Notes: a model not told the origin generated them from the sequence alone. Shown: positions 42,944-51,573, counted from the stretch's first letter. The stretch: 64,000 nucleotides of DNA from JAXMDC01 sp046349035 (GCA_046349035.1 JAXMDC010000003.1:186001-250000), one strand, 5' to 3'. Made by a program: numbers and translations.

Positions 42944-43345
42944 ATGGCTCAAATGAACCCCATCGATGTGCATGTGGGTGCGCGGCTGCGTCTGCTCCGG
43001 GTCAAGGCGAAGCTATCGCAGCAGGCGATCGGCAAGATGTTGGGGCTGACGTTCCAGCAAATTCAGAAATACGAGAAGGGTACCAATCGCATCAGTGCCA
43101 GCAAGCTTTTCGAACTGGCCGGTATTCTCGATTGCAGCGTGCAGGACTTTTTCGCCGGATTGGAGGAAACCGGCGGATCGCGGGCGCAAACCCATAACCC
43201 GTCCCGCCTCGACTACGAGATCCTGGTCCTTCTCGGCCGCGTGCCCGACAACAATCTCAAGCGTCAGATTCGCGGCCTTCTGGAAGCGATGATGGCGCAT
43301 GGCGTCGGCCAGGGGCAAGGCCACCAGGGCGCTTCCACGCAATAG
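42944..43345 (+). CDS. XRE/Cro-C1-type helix-turn-helix regulator
   Basis: A 133-residue DNA-binding protein: GARLRLLRVKAKLSQQAIGKML, GLTFQQIQKYEKGTNRISASKL make the HTH near residues 11-52. The C-terminal region (SRLDYEILVLLGRVPDNNLKRQIRGLL) is helical. This short form is common in Alphaproteobacteria. The ATG at 42944 has GAGAGGA upstream; an alternative start at 42920 is less likely. A terminator hairpin follows the gene. Confidence 0.9.
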   Translation: MAQMNPIDVHVGARLRLLRVKAKLSQQAIGKMLGLTFQQIQKYEKGTNRISASKLFELAGILDCSVQDFFAGLEETGGSRAQTHNPSRLDYEILVLLGRVPDNNLKRQIRGLLEAMMAHGVGQGQGHQGASTQ

Positions 43346-43372
43346 CCTCTCTTCGGCAAGGTTCTTCAAAGA

Positions 43373-43409
43373 GGGCGGCGGCAGCGATGCCGTCGCCCTT
43401 GGCGTTTTT
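43373..43409 (+). terminator. Rho-independent terminator after the XRE gene
   Basis: GGGCGGCGGCA (43373-43383) pairs with TGCCGTCGCCC (43388-43398), with one G-U pair, around GCGA. TTTTT follows at 43405-43409. It separates the XRE gene from the convergent methyltransferase gene. Confidence 0.75.
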
Positions 43410-43426
43410 GAGCCTTCGCTTTCGGC

Positions 43427-44254
43427 TCAGCTCCGCCCGCCGGCATAGGTCAGGCGGACCACCCGCAGCACGATGCGGCTGAATGCCGAGGGGTTGCGTC
43501 CCCATTCGGCGATCTCGGCGCGCACCGCGGCAAAAGGATAGTCGAAGCCGGCCGCGCGTTCGCACAGGTCGACCCAGCGCCCGAAGGCAGCCATCGTCTT
43601 GCTGCCGGCAAAAGGGCCGATCCCCGGCACCGAGACGACGCTCTCGCGGGTCACCGACCAACCGGGCCGGCCGTCGACCAGGCCGCCGATCCGCCCGACG
43701 TCCATGCGCAGGCGGCCGAGTTCGGCCTGGCGTCGCTCGAACGCCTCGAACACACCGAGGAACAACGGCGTCGGCGGCCAGGTCTCGCTCTCCGCCAGAC
43801 TGGGTTCGATGACAAACAGACTGCCGCCGAAACGCAGGCGACGTTCGGCGCCGGCGAGAATTGCGGGGAAATCGCTGAGATGTTGAAGGACAAATCTCAG
43901 AAGAATAACGTCATAGGTGTTTTCATCGGCGTCGTTGAAGAAATCCTTTCGATAAAACCTTATCCCCTGCCTAGCGTGAGCGCCCTCCGCCACTCTGATC
44001 AGTTCGGGAGAAACGTCCATTCCGACATAGGACTTGGCCGGGAAGAACGATTGCAGGCGCGAGAGGTAGTAGCCGTTACCACAGCCGACATCGAGCACGT
44101 CGCTGGCCGAGTGCCAGACGGGATCGTGGCGGAGGTAATCGAGTTCCTGCGGCAGGAAGAGGTCGACCTGAAGGTTGAGAAGGTCGTCCCACTGCGCGGA
44201 GGCCGTATCGGTCGACGTGTCGAGAAAGGTGTTAGGCCTGTGCTGAACGGTCAT
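43427..44254 (-). CDS. Class I SAM-dependent methyltransferase
   Basis: A 275-residue methyltransferase. Motif I is VLDVGCGNGYYLSRLQ near residue 53, then SYVGMDVSPELI and YDVILLRFVLQHL. The C-terminal half is variable and probably binds the substrate, which is unknown. The gene is divergent from the alpha/beta hydrolase gene, 59 bases apart. Confidence 0.9.
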   Translation of the reverse strand: MTVQHRPNTFLDTSTDTASAQWDDLLNLQVDLFLPQELDYLRHDPVWHSASDVLDVGCGNGYYLSRLQSFFPAKSYVGMDVSPELIRVAEGAHARQGIRFYRKDFFNDADENTYDVILLRFVLQHLSDFPAILAGAERRLRFGGSLFVIEPSLAESETWPPTPLFLGVFEAFERRQAELGRLRMDVGRIGGLVDGRPGWSVTRESVVSVPGIGPFAGSKTMAAFGRWVDLCERAAGFDYPFAAVRAEIAEWGRNPSAFSRIVLRVVRLTYAGGRS

Positions 44255-44290
44255 AGCGCGCCTCCTGTTCCCCCCGCCCGAACTTCCTGG

Positions 44291-44306
44291 CTGCCGCCGG
44301 CGGCAG
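44291..44306. promoter_or_regulatory. 16-bp perfect palindrome between divergent genes
   Basis: CTGCCGCC and GGCGGCAG form an uninterrupted palindrome eight bases before the GTG start of the hydrolase gene, within the 59 bases shared with the methyltransferase gene. It could be an operator or simply a GC-rich coincidence. Confidence 0.3.
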
Positions 44307-44313
44307 TCGTGCC

Positions 44314-45138
44314 GTGATCGGCCGCGAAGAGACCGTCTCGATCGCCGGCGTTCCGACGTATGTGCTGACGGTCGGACAGGGGCCGCCGCTGCTGATCGCG
44401 CACGGCGGCCCCGGCTTCGACCACGGCTATCTCCTTCGCCCGATGGAACGGTTGAGCCGCCGGCGAACGCTCATCCACTACGATCAGCCGGGATGCGGAC
44501 GCACCCCCGGGCCTGCCGGCGGGGTGACGGCGGAAGCTACCTACCGCCACTTCGCCGCCCTGGTGGACAGCCTTGCCCTGCCGAGGCTCGGCATCCTCGC
44601 TCACTCCTGGGGCGGCTTGGTCGCCCTCGGCGCGGCCGCGCTCGGCATGAAGCGCGCCGTCTTCGACGAGGGACTGCTGGTGACGCCGGTGCCGACCCGC
44701 AAGGGGCCGTTCGACCAGGTTACGCTCAACCTGTTCGCGCGGTTTCCGCCCGACGTCATGACACGCTATCCGCAATTGCTCGAGCAACGAGCGGAGCGCG
44801 AGGCGATCGAACTGGTCCTCCCCTATTACTTCGCCAACCCACGACCGGCGCCCGATATCGGGCTGCGGGTGAACCTGTCGACGTTCGTGGGGGTTTTTCC
44901 GCATCTCGGCAATTTCGATTTCAGCGGCCAGCTCGGTCTGTTCAAGAACTGCGGCGTTCTCCTCACCGAACACGACATCACCACTCCCGACCTCGTCGGC
45001 GATGTCCTGGCGGCGACGCGACAGCGCTTCGACCTCGCCGGAGTCGGCCATTTCCCGGGCTACGAAGACCCGGCGGGGTTCGCGCGCATCCTCGATGCCG
45101 CTTTCCCCGACGAAAGCGGCAGTCATTCGAGCACGTAA
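44314..45138 (+). CDS. Alpha/beta-fold hydrolase (proline iminopeptidase-like)
   Basis: A 274-residue hydrolase. LLIAHGGPGFDHGYL gives the HGGPG oxyanion motif of proline iminopeptidases and related enzymes near residue 28. HYDQPGCGRTP follows. The nucleophile elbow reads ILAHSWGGLVALG, with the catalytic Ser at about residue 98, and the catalytic His is probably in GVGHFPGYEDP near 251. Start is GTG at 44314. The last 16 bases overlap the small gene on the opposite strand. Confidence 0.88.
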   Translation: MIGREETVSIAGVPTYVLTVGQGPPLLIAHGGPGFDHGYLLRPMERLSRRRTLIHYDQPGCGRTPGPAGGVTAEATYRHFAALVDSLALPRLGILAHSWGGLVALGAAALGMKRAVFDEGLLVTPVPTRKGPFDQVTLNLFARFPPDVMTRYPQLLEQRAEREAIELVLPYYFANPRPAPDIGLRVNLSTFVGVFPHLGNFDFSGQLGLFKNCGVLLTEHDITTPDLVGDVLAATRQRFDLAGVGHFPGYEDPAGFARILDAAFPDESGSHSST

Positions 45139-45332
45139 AGATCGGGAGCGGCGCGGGCCGCCTCGGCGACGCCGTCGATCGTCTCGAGCAGCAGTTCGAC
45201 GGCCTCGTCCAGATCGAGCCGCTCGGCTTCGGTCTTGGCGTAGGTAAGGAGGCGCACCAACGCCGCCAGGTCTTCGTCGCGAGAGCTAAGCACGGACCGC
45301 CCTCGGACGCTCAAGAGCCCTGACTTGCTCAT
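45123..45332 (-). CDS. Small hypothetical protein
   Basis: A 69-residue acidic helical protein: EDLAALVRLLTYAKTEAERLDLDEAVELLLETIDGVAEAA. I do not recognise a family. Its start overlaps the end of the isochorismatase-like gene by 47 bases on the same strand, so it would be the third gene of that transcript. Its end overlaps the hydrolase gene by 16 bases. Composition and operon position support it as real. Confidence 0.55.
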   Translation of the reverse strand: MSKSGLLSVRGRSVLSSRDEDLAALVRLLTYAKTEAERLDLDEAVELLLETIDGVAEAARAAPDLYVLE

Positions 45333-45888
45333 TCATCCACCCCGACAGAGTTGAGACACGCGCATAAAGCGAGACCACCGAAGCGACCACAGCATCGCTC
45401 TCACCGGCGCCGCAGCCGTCCAGCGGATGGCTGGCCGAAGCGTCGCTGAGGAAGGTCAGTTTGTGGCCGCGGTGATAGCCATCCACCATGGTCGAAAGGC
45501 AGGCGAGCGATCCGGTGAAGCCGGCGATGACGGCATGATCGCCGCCGCCCGCCGCCATCATTTCGGCGAAAGACTGGTTGGAGTAGCAAGACGGCATCGC
45601 CTTCTCGAAGACCATGTCCGAGCCGTGCGGCTCCAGGCCCTCGATCCAGCCGCCGAAGCCCGAGGTATCGGCGAGGAACTTGCCGCGTTGCCGCCAGCGG
45701 GTGACGGCCACGGGAAAGCCGTGCTCGCGGGCAAAGCGGAGAAGCTCGCGGCAGTTGGCCGCCACGCGCTCGGCTTCGGCGAGGCGGAGGGCACGGCCCT
45801 CCGCCAAGTATTCGCGCTGCGGATCCACCAGGATCACCAATGGGACGAAGGTCGGATCGCTATAGAAGCGCAGATCGATCACCGTCAT
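45286..45888 (-). CDS. Isochorismatase-family cysteine hydrolase
   Basis: A 200-residue isochorismatase-fold hydrolase. PLVILVDPQREYL holds the catalytic Asp, and AVIAGFTGSLACLSTMVDGYHRGH carries the catalytic Cys region near residue 134; the Lys is probably in FEKAMPSCYSN. Such enzymes hydrolyse amides or enol ethers. The start ATG at 45888 overlaps the GNAT stop by four bases (ATGA), so the genes are coupled. The open frame continues upstream but only as overlap with the GNAT gene. Confidence 0.88.
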   Translation of the reverse strand: MTVIDLRFYSDPTFVPLVILVDPQREYLAEGRALRLAEAERVAANCRELLRFAREHGFPVAVTRWRQRGKFLADTSGFGGWIEGLEPHGSDMVFEKAMPSCYSNQSFAEMMAAGGGDHAVIAGFTGSLACLSTMVDGYHRGHKLTFLSDASASHPLDGCGAGESDAVVASVVSLYARVSTLSGWMNEQVRALERPRAVRA

Positions 45889-47150
45889 GACGTCGCCTCG
45901 CTGGCATTGGCGCCGCGGACCGCGGAGCGCTCCAAGACGCCGGGGAGATCCCACTGACCCTCCGGTCGGACCAGCACGTAAGGTCCGGCATCGAGAGCCA
46001 GCGCGGAATTGGAAAGCGGCAGTTCGCGGATGATCTCGACGTACTCGAAGTCGGAGAAGGCGAAGGGCGCCGCATCGGGCAACGGCGCGAATTCGAGCCG
46101 CTGCCAGAAGGACAGCAGCGAACGGCGGGCGTGGGCGTAGATGCGGCGGTAGCCCTTGGCGCGACAGAGTTCGACCGCCGCCACGACCAGCTTGCGGCCG
46201 AGGCCGCGATGGCGGAAGCGCCCGAGCACCGCCACCCGTTCGATCTTGGCGAAGTCGCCGAAATAGCGGATGCGCAGGCACCCGGCCGGCTCGCCGTCGA
46301 TGGAACCAAGCAGGTGCGTGCCGGAGAAATCGTTGCCGTCGAACTCCTCCTCGTAGGGGCAGTTCTGCTCTTCCATGTAGACGGCGGAGCGGATCGAGAA
46401 GACCTTCATCATCTCCTCGAGGGTATGCACCACCTTCGAGCGCACCACCGGTCCGGTCTCGATGCCGCGGCCGGGACGATGGTCGTCGAAAGGCGGGCGG
46501 AAGCGAGCGGCCAGTTCGCTGTGGCCGGCGCCCTCGAAGGCGCGACGGTAGTGGCGGAAGCCCTCGCGGAATTCGCCGTCCCACCACAGGCCACGGGAGA
46601 AGCCGAGAGAGTCGAAGAACGCCGCTCCTTCCTTGCTGGCGGCGCGGCAGAAGATATCGACGCCGCGATAGAGCGGCGCCTGCAGCTTCTCCATCACCAG
46701 AGTGAGGCCGGGAGCAAGCGTGCCGCGGGCATGCATGAGCCAACCGTAGATGCCGGCCGGACGCTGGTGCTGCCCGACCAGATATTCCTGCGGCGGATTG
46801 CGGGCGTCCAACCGCCCGGTGATGAGTGCGTCGACCCCTTCCTCATTGAGCATCAGGAAGGAAATCAGCCCGCGCGGAGTCGGCTTGCCGGCCTCGGAGG
46901 CGCCACGCCGGGCCACTGCCCACAGGCAATCGGGATTGTTCGCCGCAACGCGCTGCATCGTTTCGTTGCTGGCCAGCGGCACCGGCAAGTCGGCGCGGGC
47001 GCGGTCCATGAGTTGGCAAATCTGCTCGGCGGTCGGCGTAAAGACCGTCAGCCGGTCGCAGAGAAAATGAGCGCCCAGTTGATCAAGAGGATGAACACCC
47101 CCCGACAGTTTCACAGCCGGGGCATTTGCGAGTGGCCGATGCATATTCAT
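45885..47150 (-). CDS. Two-domain GNAT acetyltransferase
   Basis: A 421-residue protein with two GNAT-like halves. The C-terminal half is clear: MMKVFSIRSAVYMEEQNCPY, then KIERVAVLGRFRHRGLGRKLVVAA (acetyl-CoA motif) near residue 310 and RSLLSFWQRLEF. The N-terminal half (about 30-210) keeps the fold features LISFLMLNEEGVDALITGR and AAFFDSLGFSRGLWW, but its CoA motif is degenerate. It heads a three-gene unit with an isochorismatase-like gene and a small gene. The divergent LysR regulator starts 105 bases away and may control it. Confidence 0.87.
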   Translation of the reverse strand: MNMHRPLANAPAVKLSGGVHPLDQLGAHFLCDRLTVFTPTAEQICQLMDRARADLPVPLASNETMQRVAANNPDCLWAVARRGASEAGKPTPRGLISFLMLNEEGVDALITGRLDARNPPQEYLVGQHQRPAGIYGWLMHARGTLAPGLTLVMEKLQAPLYRGVDIFCRAASKEGAAFFDSLGFSRGLWWDGEFREGFRHYRRAFEGAGHSELAARFRPPFDDHRPGRGIETGPVVRSKVVHTLEEMMKVFSIRSAVYMEEQNCPYEEEFDGNDFSGTHLLGSIDGEPAGCLRIRYFGDFAKIERVAVLGRFRHRGLGRKLVVAAVELCRAKGYRRIYAHARRSLLSFWQRLEFAPLPDAAPFAFSDFEYVEIIRELPLSNSALALDAGPYVLVRPEGQWDLPGVLERSAVRGANASEATS

Positions 47151-47255
47151 GGTGGAAACCCCATGATTTTCTTGAAAAACCGCATCCGGACCGCGTCAGC
47201 GATCCCTCTGGCTATCGAATGCGTATGAATGTTAACAATGCCGGAGGGGGAGCGT

Positions 47256-48299
47256 ATGGCACCAAAGCTGATCAAGGGTGTTCCATATTTTGAACACCCG
47301 AGGGCTGACCGGGTTCAGCAGCTCAACTGGGAAGGCATTCGCGTCTTCCTTGCACTGAAGCGGACGGGAAGCCTGCGCGCCGCCGCCCAGTCCCTGGGTA
47401 TCGCCATCAACACCGTGCGCCGCTACCTCGACGTCCTGGAGAAGGAGGTCGGCGCGGTGCTGGCGCTGCGCGGCTATGACGGCGTCGAACTGACGCCAGA
47501 GGGACAGGAGCTGTGGGAAGCCGTCCGCCCGATGGAGAACGCCGCGATCGACGTGGCGCGCATGGCGCAACGCGGCTTCACGCAGATCTCCGGCAGCGTG
47601 CAGATTTCGGTTACCGAGGGTATCGGCACCTTCTGGATCATGCCCCGGCTGGTCGAGTTCCAGCGCGCCCATCCCAAGCTCGTCGCCGAAATCATCTGCA
47701 CCATGCGCACGCCGGATCTCACCAAGATGGAGTCCGACATCGCCATTCAGATCGCCCGGCCAACCGACCCTTCGGTCAAGTCGGTCAAGCTCGGGCGCAT
47801 GCATGTCGCCTTCTTCGCGGCGCGGAGCTACCTCGAAACCTACGGACGCCCGAAGTCGCTCGCCGATCTGCGCAAGCATCGCCTGGTCGAACAGATCTCC
47901 GACCAGATCAAATACGACGAGTACGAACGCCTATTCCCCGGCCAGCCTCGGGAAGGGTTCGTCTCCGTCTCCACCAATACCAGCACCGCTCACTATTGGG
48001 CGGTGGCAAAGGGGGCCGGCTTCGGCGGCTTGCCCACCTATCTCTGGGCGATCGGCGCGCGGGTCGAGCCGCTCGATGTCGACTACCACATCTCCTACGA
48101 CATCCACCTCGTCTACCACCCCGAATCCAAACGGGTGCGCCGCGTTGCCGTCGCCATCGACTGGCTGAAGCACCTCTTCGATCCGCGCGAGTTCCCGTGG
48201 TTCCAGGACGAGTACATCCCGCCGCGCGACCTCGAAGGCGCTGTCGCGGCAAGCCGAGTGCGCGAACTCTTCGACGTCTTCACCGGCCTCGGCCGCTAG
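47256..48299 (+). CDS. LysR-family transcriptional regulator
   Basis: A 347-residue regulator. The winged-helix HTH is at residues 22-80: LNWEGIRVFLALKRTGSLRAAAQSLGIAINTVRRYLDVLEKE, with VGAVLALRGYDGVELTPEGQ after it. The effector domain follows and runs about 250 residues. The ATG 47256 has GGAGGGGGAG upstream, much better than the ATG at 47229. It is divergent from the double-GNAT operon, so it probably controls that operon with an unknown co-inducer. Confidence 0.93.
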   Translation: MAPKLIKGVPYFEHPRADRVQQLNWEGIRVFLALKRTGSLRAAAQSLGIAINTVRRYLDVLEKEVGAVLALRGYDGVELTPEGQELWEAVRPMENAAIDVARMAQRGFTQISGSVQISVTEGIGTFWIMPRLVEFQRAHPKLVAEIICTMRTPDLTKMESDIAIQIARPTDPSVKSVKLGRMHVAFFAARSYLETYGRPKSLADLRKHRLVEQISDQIKYDEYERLFPGQPREGFVSVSTNTSTAHYWAVAKGAGFGGLPTYLWAIGARVEPLDVDYHISYDIHLVYHPESKRVRRVAVAIDWLKHLFDPREFPWFQDEYIPPRDLEGAVAASRVRELFDVFTGLGR

Positions 48300-48422
48300 G
48301 GGCAGCCGATACAGTGAGGCCGCTGGATGAAAGGCGGGCGATCGACCGAGCCGCTAAGGGCTCGCAAAGTCACAAACGGGAAATAATGGCCGGCAATAGA
48401 ACTCTATTCAGTTGAACTCTGG

Positions 48423-48704
48423 TCAATGCGTCAGCGCACGGGCGGCGGCGCCCATGCGCATCTCGGTCGGGATTTCGATCTCCACTTCAAGCGTCGAGAT
48501 CGGGTTGCCGCGCTCCATCTTGATCATCACCTTGTCGCTGTCGACCTTCACGTGACGGGTGATGACGGCAATGATCTCCTCGCGCAGCACGCCGACGAGA
48601 TCGGTGCCGTTGGAGATGGAGCGCTCGTGGGCGAGCAGGACCTGCAGGCGGTCACGCGCCGCCCGCGCCGATCCGCGCCGCCCGAGTATGCCGAGGATGT
48701 TCAT
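48423..48704 (-). CDS. minE: MinE cell division topological specificity factor
   Basis: A 93-residue MinE: the start MNILGILGRRGSARAARDRLQVLLAHER is the MinD-binding/membrane-targeting region, and VKVDSDKVMIKMERGNPISTLEVEIEIP is the topological domain. It stimulates the MinD ATPase and drives pole-to-pole oscillation, so that division occurs at mid-cell. It overlaps the minD stop by four bases. Confidence 0.96.
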   Translation of the reverse strand: MNILGILGRRGSARAARDRLQVLLAHERSISNGTDLVGVLREEIIAVITRHVKVDSDKVMIKMERGNPISTLEVEIEIPTEMRMGAAARALTH

Positions 48705-49516
48705 GCGGCCTTCCGTTGAAAGAAGCGGCCGAAGAAGCTTCGTCGGTCGCTCTGGATGGTCATTGCCAGGCTCTCGCCGAGCAGACGGCGCGCGGCATCG
48801 TCATAGGCCCGGCCGGCGGCGCTCTGCGGGCTGCCGATAGTGACCGGCGTGCCGATGTTGGATGCGCGCAGCACCTCCTCGCTCTCGGGGATGACGCCGA
48901 GCAGCGGGATCGACAGGATCTCCAGGATGTCGTCGATCTTCAGCATCTCGCCACGCTCGGCCCGCGCCGGATCGAACCGGGTGACGAGCAGGTGCTTGTC
49001 CATCTTCTGGCCGCGCTCGGCCTTCAGTGTCTTGGCGTCGAGGAGGCCGATGATGCGGTCGCTGTCGCGGACCGACGACACTTCGGGATTGGCGACCACC
49101 ACCGCCATGTCGGCGTAGCGCATCGCCAGCGTCGCGCCCTTCTCGATGCCGGCCGGGCTGTCGCAAATCACCCAGTCGACCACCTGGCGGAGGTCGGCGA
49201 TCACGCGCGCCACGCCCTCGTTGGTAAGCGCGTCCTTGTCGCGGGTTTGCGACGCCGGCAGCAGCCACAGCGTCTCCACCCGCTTGTCGCGGATGAGGGC
49301 CTGCGGCAGCTTGGCGTCGCCCTGGACGACGTTGATCAGGTCATAGACGACCTGGCGCTCGGCGCCGAGAACGAGATCGAGATTTCGCAGGCCGACGTCG
49401 AAGTCGATCACCACCACTCGCTCGCCGCGTCTGGCGAGCGCCGCCCCCAAAGCGGCCGTCGAGGTGGTCTTACCGACCCCGCCTTTGCCCGACGTCACCA
49501 CCACTACCTTGGCCAT
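48701..49516 (-). CDS. minD: MinD septum-site-determining ATPase
   Basis: A 271-residue ParA-type ATPase. The deviant Walker A is TSGKGGVGKTTSTAALG near residue 8, with VVVIDFDVGLRNLDLVLG as the next motif and ICDSPAGIEKGA as the Walker B region. The C-terminal end RRSFFGRFFQRKAA is the amphipathic membrane-targeting helix. It recruits MinC to the membrane. It lies in the minCDE order with four-base overlap to minE and 30 bases from minC. Confidence 0.97.
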   Translation of the reverse strand: MAKVVVVTSGKGGVGKTTSTAALGAALARRGERVVVIDFDVGLRNLDLVLGAERQVVYDLINVVQGDAKLPQALIRDKRVETLWLLPASQTRDKDALTNEGVARVIADLRQVVDWVICDSPAGIEKGATLAMRYADMAVVVANPEVSSVRDSDRIIGLLDAKTLKAERGQKMDKHLLVTRFDPARAERGEMLKIDDILEILSIPLLGVIPESEEVLRASNIGTPVTIGSPQSAAGRAYDDAARRLLGESLAMTIQSDRRSFFGRFFQRKAA

Positions 49517-49546
49517 GTTCCCTGCCTTCCCCAGCCCTGGTTCGTT

Positions 49547-50254
49547 TCACACCGGGCGCTTCAGCCCGGCCATGCGCAAAACGCCGTTCTCGTGCCATGC
49601 CTGGATCGCCTGACCGCGGAACGCCGGATCGGCATCCTCGGCGGTGAGGTAGACCCCATTCACGGCAATCAGTTCGGCGTCGAAGCTTTGACAGAAGATG
49701 CGGGCGCCGGCCTCGCCATTGGCGCCGGCGAGCGCGCGGCCGCGCAACGCGCCGTAAACATGGATCGAGCCGCCGGCGACGACCTCGGCGCCGGAGGCGA
49801 TCGCCGCCAGGACGGTGACATCGCCGCGCGGGCAATAGATGGATTGGCCGGAGCGCACCGGCTCGGAAATCATCAGGTTGACCGGGCCGCCGTCGGCGCG
49901 CGCGGCAGCCGAGCCGCCCTCCGCGGTCTGGCGGCCCTTGCGAATCAGTGGCGGCAGATCAGCGTCGCCGGCCTCGCCCTCCCCGCCTTCGGAGCCGCCC
50001 TCGAGCGCCATCACGCGGATGTTGCGCTCGGCCAGGCCCTTGAGCAGCGCGTTCAGCGTCGGGCGGTCGAACGCCGAGCCGGAAAGATCGAGAACCACCG
50101 GCCGACTGGTGAAGAAGCCGGGCGAGCGGGCGGAGAGCGACTGCAGTTCGGCCAGCCACTCCTCAAGCGGCTCTTCCGGCGCCAGCACCTGGGCAAGGTA
50201 AGAGCGGGCGCCGAGGCGCAGGCTAGGGCGATGATGGCGCAGCGCGACGTTCAA
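49547..50254 (-). CDS. minC: MinC septum-site inhibitor
   Basis: An FtsZ-polymerisation inhibitor of about 235 residues. The N-terminal domain runs LRLGARSYLAQVLAPEEPLEEWLAELQ; the conserved MinD-binding beta-helix domain is EPVRSGQSIYCPRGDVTVLA, then GGSIHVYGALRGRALAGANG. The frame is open to 50617 with no good ATG. The TTG at 50254 gives a family-like start, and TTG 50281 is an alternative. The CtrA-type box at 50338-50352 lies upstream of both, which argues against any earlier start. Confidence 0.88.
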   Translation of the reverse strand: MNVALRHHRPSLRLGARSYLAQVLAPEEPLEEWLAELQSLSARSPGFFTSRPVVLDLSGSAFDRPTLNALLKGLAERNIRVMALEGGSEGGEGEAGDADLPPLIRKGRQTAEGGSAAARADGGPVNLMISEPVRSGQSIYCPRGDVTVLAAIASGAEVVAGGSIHVYGALRGRALAGANGEAGARIFCQSFDAELIAVNGVYLTAEDADPAFRGQAIQAWHENGVLRMAGLKRPV

Positions 50255-50337
50255 AGCGAACCGTCCGATCGCCGGCCCCAAGCGGTGCCAAAGGGGCGCG
50301 GCCGCGGGTCCGGTCGCCCGATCTCGACGCTTTATGG

Positions 50338-50352
50338 TTAACGGAGGGTTAA
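50338..50352 (-). promoter_or_regulatory. CtrA-type box upstream of minCDE
   Basis: Read leftward (minus strand) the site is TTAA, seven bases, TTAACCAT, which is the consensus CtrA binding site with full half-site TTAACCAT. It lies about 85-100 bases upstream of minC. CtrA control of min genes is known in Sinorhizobium, so this is a strong regulatory candidate. Confidence 0.7.
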
Positions 50353-50480
50353 GGCGGCGCGGAGGCGCGGCGGGCGGCGGTTTGCCGGGCGGCGGCCGAA
50401 GCGCAGGACGGCGAGGCGCGGCAAGCGATTCGGGCGACCCGAGGCGCTGCCGCGCCTCGGGTCCCGGAAAGTGCGCCCCG

Positions 50481-51134
50481 CTACATCGGCGGGACCATGC
50501 CGGCGACGCCGACATTGGTGGCGGCGGCGGTGTAAGTGCCGTCGGCCTGCTTGGTGATGCCCATGAAGACGGCGGCGCCGGGAACGAGCAGGGACTTGTC
50601 GCCGGGCACGAAGGCACCGACCGGGATGTTCGGCGGCACGACGATGTCGACGGTCGAGTCCTTGATCCTGAGCGTCATCAGCGGACCGTCCTGCGTCTTC
50701 GATCCGATCTCGGCCAGCGTCGCGTTGTTCATGGTCGAGTTCGGCACCAGGTCCCAGGGGAGCTGCGCCTCGTTGCGGTTGGCGGTCTGGTCGAAGATGT
50801 GGACCTCGATCGCCTTCTGGCGGCCGTCCGGCATCTTCACCGAGGTGATGCCGACATATTTGCCCTTGGTGACGTCGTCCATCGACGCCTTGGCGATGCC
50901 GGTGACGCGGAAGTTGTCGGGGATCTTCACCGGATAGACCGTGCCGTCATTGGCCTTGATGACAAGATCGCTGCCGGCGAAGGAGACGATGGTGCCGCGA
51001 ACGCGGGTGGCGGGAGCCGGCTGGGCGGCCGGCGCGGCCGGTGCCGGAGCCTGTGCCAGCGCGGCGTCGGTGAGCGCCAGACCGGCGGCGAAAGCCAGCG
51101 CGGCGCGGATGGGCAGTAAGCGTAGTCTGCTCAT
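50481..51134 (-). CDS. Secreted hypothetical protein (DUF5666-like)
   Basis: A 217-residue exported protein. Signal peptide LRLLPIRAALAFAAGLALTDAALA, then a Pro/Ala-rich linker. The mature part shows RVRGTIVSFAGSDLVIKANDG and TVYPVKIPDNFRVTG, a beta-rich OB-like domain resembling DUF5666. There are two repeats of the domain layout (SDLVIK and STVDIVV). No active-site motif is seen. The gene lies alone, 346 bases from the minC frame's start region. Confidence 0.75.
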   Translation of the reverse strand: MSRLRLLPIRAALAFAAGLALTDAALAQAPAPAAPAAQPAPATRVRGTIVSFAGSDLVIKANDGTVYPVKIPDNFRVTGIAKASMDDVTKGKYVGITSVKMPDGRQKAIEVHIFDQTANRNEAQLPWDLVPNSTMNNATLAEIGSKTQDGPLMTLRIKDSTVDIVVPPNIPVGAFVPGDKSLLVPGAAVFMGITKQADGTYTAAATNVGVAGMVPPM

Positions 51135-51213
51135 GGACCTACCTCTGAGAAAGTTGCGTCGTCCGCCCAGCCCGAAAGGGTCGCGCCAATCGCCCGCCGG
51201 CGCAAGCGCCGTG

Positions 51214-51537
51214 TCAGGCGGCCTTGGCCTTCTCTTCCCAGATATAGAACAGCGCTCCGCCCTCCTCGACCGTCGAAAGCGCCAGGAGGCGGGAGCCGGC
51301 GGGAGCCGGACCGCCGCGGCGCTCGCCGGTGGCGGCATCGAAACGAGCGCCGTGCCAGCCGCAGACGAACTCGCCGCCCTTGCATTCGAGCGGGCCGCCG
51401 AAGTGGAGGCAGGTATTGGCGACGGCGCGTACGCGGCCGCCGGCGCGGTAGACATGGACCTCGCGGCCGAAGAACGAGACAAGGAGGCTTTGCCCCTCGG
51501 GCGGGATATCGGCGAGCTTGCAGAGTTCGTGCTTCAT
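51214..51537 (-). CDS. Rieske 2Fe-2S ferredoxin
   Basis: A 107-residue Rieske protein with a complete cluster site: CLHFGG at residue 43-44 and CGWHGARFD at about 59. The small size and lack of a membrane anchor fit the soluble ferredoxin of a dioxygenase or nitrite reductase small-subunit type. The closing part reads GALFYIWEEKAKA. It is divergent from a MarR gene, with two matching palindromes in the shared promoter. Confidence 0.92.
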   Translation of the reverse strand: MKHELCKLADIPPEGQSLLVSFFGREVHVYRAGGRVRAVANTCLHFGGPLECKGGEFVCGWHGARFDAATGERRGGPAPAGSRLLALSTVEEGGALFYIWEEKAKAA

Positions 51538-51573
51538 CAGCGTCTTCTCCAGATCGGCGCCAGCGGCGCGTTA

